Part shown: positions 31,630 to 36,294 of the stretch, piece after piece
How the letters are laid out: every line of letters starts with the position of its first letter
Numbering within the stretch: position 1 is the first letter of the stretch
Assembly (NCBI GenBank): GCA_004213175.1
Contig: SHAT01000019.1
Location: 1 to 36,294 of the forward strand
Direction: 5' to 3'
Origin: Pseudomonadota bacterium
GTDB taxonomy: Bacteria; SAR324; NAC60-12
DNA: 36,294 nucleotides
Translations under genes and position numbers: made by a program
Notes under the pieces: model-generated
The model's input: only the letters and a program-made list of their open reading frames with translations
The model's database searches: none
What the model was told of the DNA's origin: nothing

Positions 31630-32583
31630 TCAAACTTCATTTCTAATAAAATTACGACCCTGCCAAGTATTAATTTTTGCCAGGTAATCGTCAATAAATT
31701 GAATTGGCCGCATTTTTTCACGTGTCCATGCGGGAGCGATCAAATCATCCCAGCGTGAAGAGACTGCTGCGAGTCGGTGGATAGAAATTTTTGGTGAAAG
31801 GTTTTCAAGAAATATACTTACTTTACGTGCATATTCTTCCAATTCCAACGGTTCAAAGCGGGATTCACGATAAAGTTTTTCCAGTGGAGTATTCTTGAGT
31901 ACATGCAGATTGTGTAACTTTACCCCATCCACGTTGTATTGAGATAATATTTCAGCGGTTTCTCTAATTTGTTCGTCATTTTCCTCCGGAAGACCAAATA
32001 TCAAATGTACACATAAATTGACTCCGGATAATGTCTTCAATTTCCGAATTGCCTCAAGAGAAGATTCATTGTCATGCCCACGCGATAGAAAAAGAAGTTG
32101 TGCGTCATCAAAAGTCTGTACACCAAGCTCCACTGAAAGATAGTGCTCCCTAGATATTTCAGCAAATTTCCGCAACACTCTTTCAGGTAAACAATCTGGC
32201 CGTGTTCCTATCACCAATCCTACCACATCCTTTTCCTCTAAAGCCATTTGATAGAGGGATTCCAACTTCTTAAAACGGCCATAGGTATTTGTATAAGCTT
32301 GAAAATAGATCAAAAATTTTTCTGCTCGATAACGCTTACGTATTGCTTCACGATTAATTAGGATTTGTGTTTTGAGCGGCTGGTCACGCTGTTGGTGATA
32401 TGCCGCAGAACCCCATTCATCACAAAAAATACAGACTGCCATTCCGTTATGACTTTCCCTGTTGGGGCAGGAATCAGCAACCGAAACACTTACCTTGTAA
32501 ACTTTTTCACCAAAATGTTCAAGATAGTGCTGGCTGATATGTAGGTAACGCTTTCCGTTTTCAAACGGAGGGATTTGCTGCAT
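31630..32583 (-). CDS. TIGR01212/YhcC-family radical SAM protein
   Basis: The 317 residues are an Elp3-type radical SAM enzyme of unknown substrate. The cluster motif is Cys39, Cys51 and Cys54 (CPNRE...CIFCDEWG), the wider spacing of this subfamily rather than CxxxCxxC. Further blocks are IYFQAYTNTYG, GTRPDCLP, VELGVQTFDD and VCVHLIFGLPEE-like NLCVHLIFGLP. The C-terminus has IHRLAAVS and a Trp-rich end. It is downstream of the RodZ-like gene with a 175-base gap. The family is widespread and its reaction is not established. Confidence 0.87.
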   Translation of the reverse strand: MQQIPPFENGKRYLHISQHYLEHFGEKVYKVSVSVADSCPNRESHNGMAVCIFCDEWGSAAYHQQRDQPLKTQILINREAIRKRYRAEKFLIYFQAYTNTYGRFKKLESLYQMALEEKDVVGLVIGTRPDCLPERVLRKFAEISREHYLSVELGVQTFDDAQLLFLSRGHDNESSLEAIRKLKTLSGVNLCVHLIFGLPEENDEQIRETAEILSQYNVDGVKLHNLHVLKNTPLEKLYRESRFEPLELEEYARKVSIFLENLSPKISIHRLAAVSSRWDDLIAPAWTREKMRPIQFIDDYLAKINTWQGRNFIRNEV

Positions 32584-32758
32584 GAATTTTTAACTCTCAG
32601 TGACGGAGATTTGCTGCAAATATATTTGGTGGTTGCTTTAATATTTAAGATAAAAATTACTGTGTAATATACTTGTCAGAAAATACAGAACTGATCCAAT
32701 TGGTTTTTCTCTAAAATATCCAAAAAACTTTGATCTAAGTAACATATGCCAACTGAAT

Positions 32759-33688
32759 TTACGGCATTAAATTCGCGTTAACTAACCAATCCCTAAGCAA
32801 ATGATTGGTACGGTTTGTTTCAATCTCTCTGCCATTAAGCAATACCCTCACAACCTGGCTATTTCCGAGTGTCAAAAGATAATTTTCTTTTGCCTCCCAT
32901 TGATGGATTTCATCTGCTTCAAGACGATAATCTTTTATTTCTTTTCCGTCAACAGAAATGCTGACCCAAGTTCCTTCTATAGCTTCAACTTCAAGAGTGA
33001 GAGGCTCCAAAAGATTCGTAACTAATTTTTTTTCTGTACTTTTTGCAGTCTCTGTTTTTATTTCACCTAAATTAGTAACCACAGTTAATTCTTTCTTCAA
33101 TTCCATTTTTTCTGTAAAGGATTTGTCCACATTTGCAGTCTCTTGAATTTTTGTAGCAACGGTTTTTTTTACTTTAATTATAGCTTTCTCTTCAGCCACA
33201 TATTTTTGATTTGTGGCATTGTCTTCTGTAATAAAAAAAGACTTCTGCATAGAATTAAAAGAATATATCAAGTATCCACTAAGGAGAATGACTAAAATTG
33301 TGATGATATTACGAATTGGTTGTGGTTTCTTGATAGAGGCGACAGGCTGAAGGTTTTTTATATTAAGCCGCTCACTAGGATCTTCAACTTTTAGGAAATT
33401 ATCTATTTTATCGATAATTTCAGTTTTGTCTAATTCTAAAAATTGGCAGTAAGTTCGAACCAGTCCACGGAAAAAAACTGGAGTGGGTCCATTTTCAGGT
33501 TTACCATCTTCAATGGCTTTCAGAATCTTTGTGGCGATATGGAGGTGACCTGAAACGCTTTCAAGTGAGAGTTTTTTGGAAATCCGTTTTTCTCGAATTT
33601 GTTGACAGAGCGACTGAAGTGACTCTTCTTCCTGAGGAAAGGAGTTTTTATCCTCCTGATCGTTTTTCTCAGTTGTATTTCTAGGCAT
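32759..33688 (-). CDS. RodZ-like protein (Xre-type HTH, membrane helix, DUF4115 domain)
   Basis: RodZ links MreB to the wall synthesis machinery. From ATG 33688 the 309 residues have an N-terminal HTH of the RodZ type (LCQQIREKRISKKLSLESVSGHLHI..., with FFRGLVRTYCQFLEL), a basic stretch, one membrane helix (about 129-148) and a C-terminal DUF4115-like beta domain (EAIEGTWVSISVDGKEIKDY, WEAKENYLLTLGNS, LLNGREI). The TTG at 33715 would add nine residues. It overlaps the stop of the upstream LigA-related gene by eight bases, so they are coupled. Confidence 0.85.
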   Translation of the reverse strand: MPRNTTEKNDQEDKNSFPQEEESLQSLCQQIREKRISKKLSLESVSGHLHIATKILKAIEDGKPENGPTPVFFRGLVRTYCQFLELDKTEIIDKIDNFLKVEDPSERLNIKNLQPVASIKKPQPIRNIITILVILLSGYLIYSFNSMQKSFFITEDNATNQKYVAEEKAIIKVKKTVATKIQETANVDKSFTEKMELKKELTVVTNLGEIKTETAKSTEKKLVTNLLEPLTLEVEAIEGTWVSISVDGKEIKDYRLEADEIHQWEAKENYLLTLGNSQVVRVLLNGREIETNRTNHLLRDWLVNANLMP

Positions 33689-34025
33689 ATATGGTATCGG
33701 ATATTGTGTAACCAAAACGGGCTAAAAAGCTGTCAAATGTCGTGGATTCAACTCCATTATGTTGATATAGTAAATGAAAAGCAGAACTAATGATTTCCGC
33801 AGGGTATTGTTTGATGGAAAAGCCAGAAGCATCTTCAAAGAGGGTTTTTTTTACAAGTTCCTCGTAAGGAAGAATACTTGGACTTGTATGATTTTTCAAT
33901 AGCTTCAAAACTTCCTTACAAATTTGATCATAATGACTGTCTGCTATGATTGACTCATCAAGTTGATAATATAGGAAAGAATGAACCAGATATTGACGTA
34001 TTTTTTTTTGTATTAATTCACTCAT
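33681..34025 (-). CDS. small protein related to the N-terminus of DNA ligase LigA
   Basis: The 114 residues have no obvious membrane or signal segment. Near the N-terminus is YLVHSFLYYQLDESIIADSHYDQI, which resembles the helical hairpin of LigA domain Ia (YY...D.PxISDAEYDxL). The rest (LLKNHTSPSILPYEELVKKTLF, then FSIKQYPAEIISSAFHLL) has no ligase catalytic Lys motif, so it is not a ligase. Small LigA-related proteins occur in marine phages and bacteria, with unknown role. I use ATG 34025; the TTG at 34046 is the alternative. It overlaps the RodZ-like gene. Confidence 0.6.
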   Translation of the reverse strand: MSELIQKKIRQYLVHSFLYYQLDESIIADSHYDQICKEVLKLLKNHTSPSILPYEELVKKTLFEDASGFSIKQYPAEIISSAFHLLYQHNGVESTTFDSFLARFGYTISDTIYA

Positions 34026-34263
34026 ACAAATTTTTTGTTTTTTCAAGTTTGATCAATCTCCATAATTAATTATTACATACAGGGTACAAGATGGCTATTT
34101 ATTCTCGAATAAAACTAACGTATATTCTTTGTCAACTAAATATTTCTGCGAATTTGTCTTTCAAAAGTCTTTTAAAAGGGACTATTTGAAGATTTTTTTT
34201 CAAGCTAAATTAAATATCATAATTGAAGATCATCTGCAAAAAACTTGTATTTCTAATGATAAT

Positions 34264-34292
34264 TTGTCATTATATGTAGCACAAGTTAGCAT
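34264..34292 (+). promoter_or_regulatory. candidate trxA promoter
   Basis: TTGTCA (34264-34269) and TAGCAT (34287-34292) with a 17-base spacer match 5/6 and 4/6 of sigma70 consensus and would give a leader of about 60 bases. It lies within the AT-rich divergent gap. Confidence 0.3.
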
Positions 34293-34350
34293 TGATGTGG
34301 ACATTAAATATTATTTACTGCATTTTTCGAATTTAATTCGTTACTATAAC

Positions 34351-34355
34351 AGGAG
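34351..34355 (+). promoter_or_regulatory. ribosome binding site of trxA
   Basis: AGGAG ends six bases before the trxA ATG at 34362. This fixes the trxA start against the overlapping spurious upstream frame. Confidence 0.7.
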
Positions 34356-34361
34356 CAAAAT

Positions 34362-34685
34362 ATGGCAAGCGACAAGGTAATTCACCTTGAGGATTCCAAC
34401 TTTGAAGAAGAAACGAAAACTGGTTATGCGCTCATAGATTTTTGGGCAGCATGGTGTGGTCCGTGCATAGCATTAGCTCCTTTGATTGATGAAATTGCAG
34501 GAAAAATGGATGGCAAATTAAAGGTTTGCAAGATTGATGTTGACAAAAATATGCAGACTGCAGCACGCTTCGGAGTACGTGGAATTCCATATATTGTCCT
34601 GCTAAAAGATGGAAAAGAAGTTGATAGCGTTACTGGTAATGATCCCTCAAGAGTAAGTGCGCTGGCAGAACAAGCAAATATCTAA
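34362..34685 (+). CDS. trxA: thioredoxin
   Basis: Thioredoxin reduces protein disulfides using Cys32 and Cys35 in WAAWCGPC. The 107 residues have IDFWAAWCGPCIAL, KIDVDKNMQTAARFGVRGIPYIVLLKDGKE, with the cis-Pro in GIPY. The residue after the Pro is Tyr, where Thr is usual, so redox or target specificity may differ a little. It is first in a plus-strand run with truA (17 bases downstream) and uvrB. Confidence 0.95.
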   Translation: MASDKVIHLEDSNFEEETKTGYALIDFWAAWCGPCIALAPLIDEIAGKMDGKLKVCKIDVDKNMQTAARFGVRGIPYIVLLKDGKEVDSVTGNDPSRVSALAEQANI

Positions 34686-34702
34686 GGCTCTAAAAAATTC
34701 CC

Positions 34703-35503
34703 GTGCCTTCTGCACAAAACTGGCTGCTCCTGCTGACCTATGACGGAACCTGCTATCAAGGCTGGCAGGTTCAACCAAATTCCCCCACTATTCAAGACAT
34801 ACTCGAACAGGCAATAAAACGCTTGACCGGTGAGTCAGTAAAAGTTCATGGAGCGGGTCGCACCGATTCTGGAGTTCATGCCCTTAATTTTACAGCAAAT
34901 TTTAAGACTTCTTCAGAAAACTTTAAAACTCCGGAAAAGTGGCGTATTTCGCTTAATGCAGTTTTACCAGACGATATTGTAGTAAAATACGCGCAAACGG
35001 TTTCTCCGGAATTTCACGCGCGGCACAGTGCAATCCGAAAACGTTACCGCTACCTTATCTGCAACCTTCCTTATCTGCCAGCCTTTTCCCGCAAGCAAAG
35101 CTGGTGGATTAACCAGCCTTTAGACATAAAGAGGATGGAGAAAGCAGCGAAAATTTTAATTGGAGAGCACGATTTTTCCGCTTTTCGCGCCGCAAATTGT
35201 TCTTCTCCAAGTCCGCGTAAAAATATTCATGAAATATCGATCAGCAAAAAGCGTTTTCGCTACTCAACCCTGCAAATTGAATTTGAAGCAAATTCGTTTC
35301 TGCAGCATATGGTACGTATAATTTCAGGAACTTTGGTTGAAGTAGGTCAGGGCCGTAAAAACATTGATGAAGTTGCTGAAGCTCTTGAAAGTGGTCAACG
35401 CGAGTTAGCCGGAATTACAGCACCGTCGCACGGACTGTATTCCTTGGATGTTATTTATCCACAGGGAATGATCGAGTGGCCAATCGAAGTAATTGATAAT
35501 TAA
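34703..35503 (+). CDS. truA: tRNA pseudouridine(38-40) synthase
   Basis: TruA makes pseudouridine at positions 38-40 of the tRNA anticodon stem-loop. The 266 residues start [18 protein letters not shown]. The catalytic Asp55 is in [29 protein letters not shown] and [18 protein letters not shown] follow, all diagnostic. The start is a GTG at 34703; no clear ribosome site is seen and no ATG lies before the conserved domain. It is coupled with trxA by a short gap. Confidence 0.95.
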   Translation: MPSAQNWLLLLTYDGTCYQGWQVQPNSPTIQDILEQAIKRLTGESVKVHGAGRTDSGVHALNFTANFKTSSENFKTPEKWRISLNAVLPDDIVVKYAQTVSPEFHARHSAIRKRYRYLICNLPYLPAFSRKQSWWINQPLDIKRMEKAAKILIGEHDFSAFRAANCSSPSPRKNIHEISISKKRFRYSTLQIEFEANSFLQHMVRIISGTLVEVGQGRKNIDEVAEALESGQRELAGITAPSHGLYSLDVIYPQGMIEWPIEVIDN

Positions 35504-35514
35504 GAATTAAATCT

Positions 35515-36294
35515 ATGGAATTTAATCTTCAATCTGATTTCAAACCCGCCGGAGATCAACCTCAGGCAATTGAGACTTTGGTGAATGGTGTTGAAGAGAA
35601 ACATAAGCATCAGGTTCTACTTGGAATTACCGGTTCCGGAAAAACATTCGCAATGGCCAATGTAGTTCAAAAACTGCAGCGTCCCACCCTGGTTATTGCA
35701 CATAATAAGACCCTTGCAGCCCAGCTTTATAACGAATTCCAAAACTTCTTCCCCGAAAATGCGGTCGAATATTTTGTCAGTTATTATGACTACTATCAGC
35801 CTGAAGCTTACGTTCCAAGCCGTGACCTTTACATTGAAAAGGATACAGCGCTCAATGATGATCTTGACCGCTTGCGTTTGTCGGCAACGCGTTCGCTGTT
35901 GGAGCGCCGCGATGTGCTGATCGTGGCTAGTGTTTCCTGCATTTACGGAATTGGTTCGCCGGAAAAATACGAAAAAATGCTCCTTATTTTTAAGGTGGGA
36001 GAAAGCCTTTCGAGGCAGGTTATTTTAGCGAGGTTGGTAGAGTTACTTTATACGAGAAACGATATTGACTTTCATAGGGGAACTTTTCGGGTACGTGGCG
36101 ATGTGATCGATATTTATCTGGCGGAATCAGAATCTGCAATTCGTGTAGAATTATTTGGCGACGAAATTGAAAGCCTGGTCCGCTTCGACCCACTGACCGG
36201 AAAAAAGCAAATGTCATATCAGCATTTTGTAATTTACCCCGCCTCGCACTATGTTGCGCCTGCCGAACATGTTCCGGAAACTTTACGCTTGATA
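35515..36294 (+). CDS. uvrB: excinuclease ABC subunit B, N-terminal part (cut by window edge)
   Basis: UvrB is the damage-verifying ATPase of nucleotide excision repair. The first 260 residues are visible from ATG 35515: [20 protein letters not shown], Walker [28 protein letters not shown], and the beta-hairpin region [21 protein letters not shown] (as [18 protein letters not shown]), then [10 protein letters not shown] and [11 protein letters not shown]. The frame runs off the right edge, so helicase motifs IV-VI are not seen. The full protein is usually about 670 residues. It lies 11 bases after truA. Confidence 0.96.
   Translation, partial: MEFNLQSDFKPAGDQPQAIETLVNGVEEKHKHQVLLGITGSGKTFAMANVVQKLQRPTLVIAHNKTLAAQLYNEFQNFFPENAVEYFVSYYDYYQPEAYVPSRDLYIEKDTALNDDLDRLRLSATRSLLERRDVLIVASVSCIYGIGSPEKYEKMLLIFKVGESLSRQVILARLVELLYTRNDIDFHRGTFRVRGDVIDIYLAESESAIRVELFGDEIESLVRFDPLTGKKQMSYQHFVIYPASHYVAPAEHVPETLRLI

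Larger units (their letters stand above)
34026..34361. other. divergent intergenic region upstream of trxA
   Basis: No gene supported. The plus-strand frame at 34129-34380 begins at TTG, is low in complexity and runs into trxA, so I reject it. A short hairpin (TAATGA 34254-34259, TCATTA 34268-34273) overlaps a candidate trxA promoter. Confidence 0.55.

Noticed and set aside
34129-34380. 83-codon plus-strand frame before trxA
   Set aside because: TTG start, no ribosome site, low complexity, and it overlaps the trxA start, which has its own AGGAG.
1-36294. CRISPR array, tRNA, rRNA, insertion sequence or phage module
   Set aside because: No spaced repeats, no T-loop/anticodon arrangement, no transposase or integrase motif was seen on either strand.

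Overview
This is an AT-rich bacterial chromosomal segment packed with core genes. It shows no prophage, insertion sequence, CRISPR array, tRNA or rRNA. The gene set indicates a Gram-negative (diderm) bacterium: a heptosyltransferase-like GT9 enzyme, FtsQ with a POTRA domain, a bactofilin paired with an M23 peptidase, and a three-subunit type-B succinate dehydrogenase/fumarate reductase. The overall flavour is deltaproteobacterial in the old broad sense, and a marine SAR324-like lineage would fit. That placement is inference from gene content and needs a phylogeny.

Layout. 1-4.7 kb (minus): sdhC-sdhA-sdhB, then a GT9 glycosyltransferase and the 5' end of glucose-6-phosphate isomerase, which runs off the left edge. 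4.8-9.3 kb (minus): a translation/secretion operon, ffh-rpsP-rimM-trmD-rplS-rnhB-rpsT, with a good sigma70-type promoter in front of ffh. 9.5-11.7 kb: an unknown 113-residue protein, ispH (plus), an overlapping convergent rdgB-type NTPase, and a 58-residue membrane protein with a GTG start. 11.7-20.7 kb (minus): a long co-directional run, rpsB-tsf-pyrH-frr-mraY-fabG-acpP-fabF-acyl-CoA dehydrogenase. It combines translation, UMP synthesis, the first membrane step of peptidoglycan synthesis and fatty-acid synthesis/oxidation. S2 carries a long Lys-rich tail containing five identical 21-bp repeats.

20.9-26.1 kb is mixed: a RimI-like acetyltransferase, a DUF1611/DgcN-like protein, MoaB, endonuclease III, a badly decayed AEC-family transporter pseudogene, thiamine pyrophosphokinase and a hotdog thioesterase. 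26.1-31.4 kb (minus): a division and envelope block, rsfS-murB-ftsQ-[390-bp gap]-M23 peptidase-bactofilin-FtsB/DivIC-like. 31.6-34.0 kb (minus): a LigA-related small protein and a RodZ-like protein, which overlap, and a YhcC-type radical SAM protein. 34.3-36.3 kb (plus): trxA, truA and the 5' part of uvrB, cut by the right edge.

Most of the window is ordinary housekeeping sequence, and I do not see a clearly new multi-gene system. The points most worth a second look are the reconstructable AEC pseudogene, the repeat-bearing S2 tail, mraY with a C-terminal insertion sitting away from the division/murein cluster, an A13 tract inside trmD, the small uncharacterised proteins, and several intercistronic hairpins.
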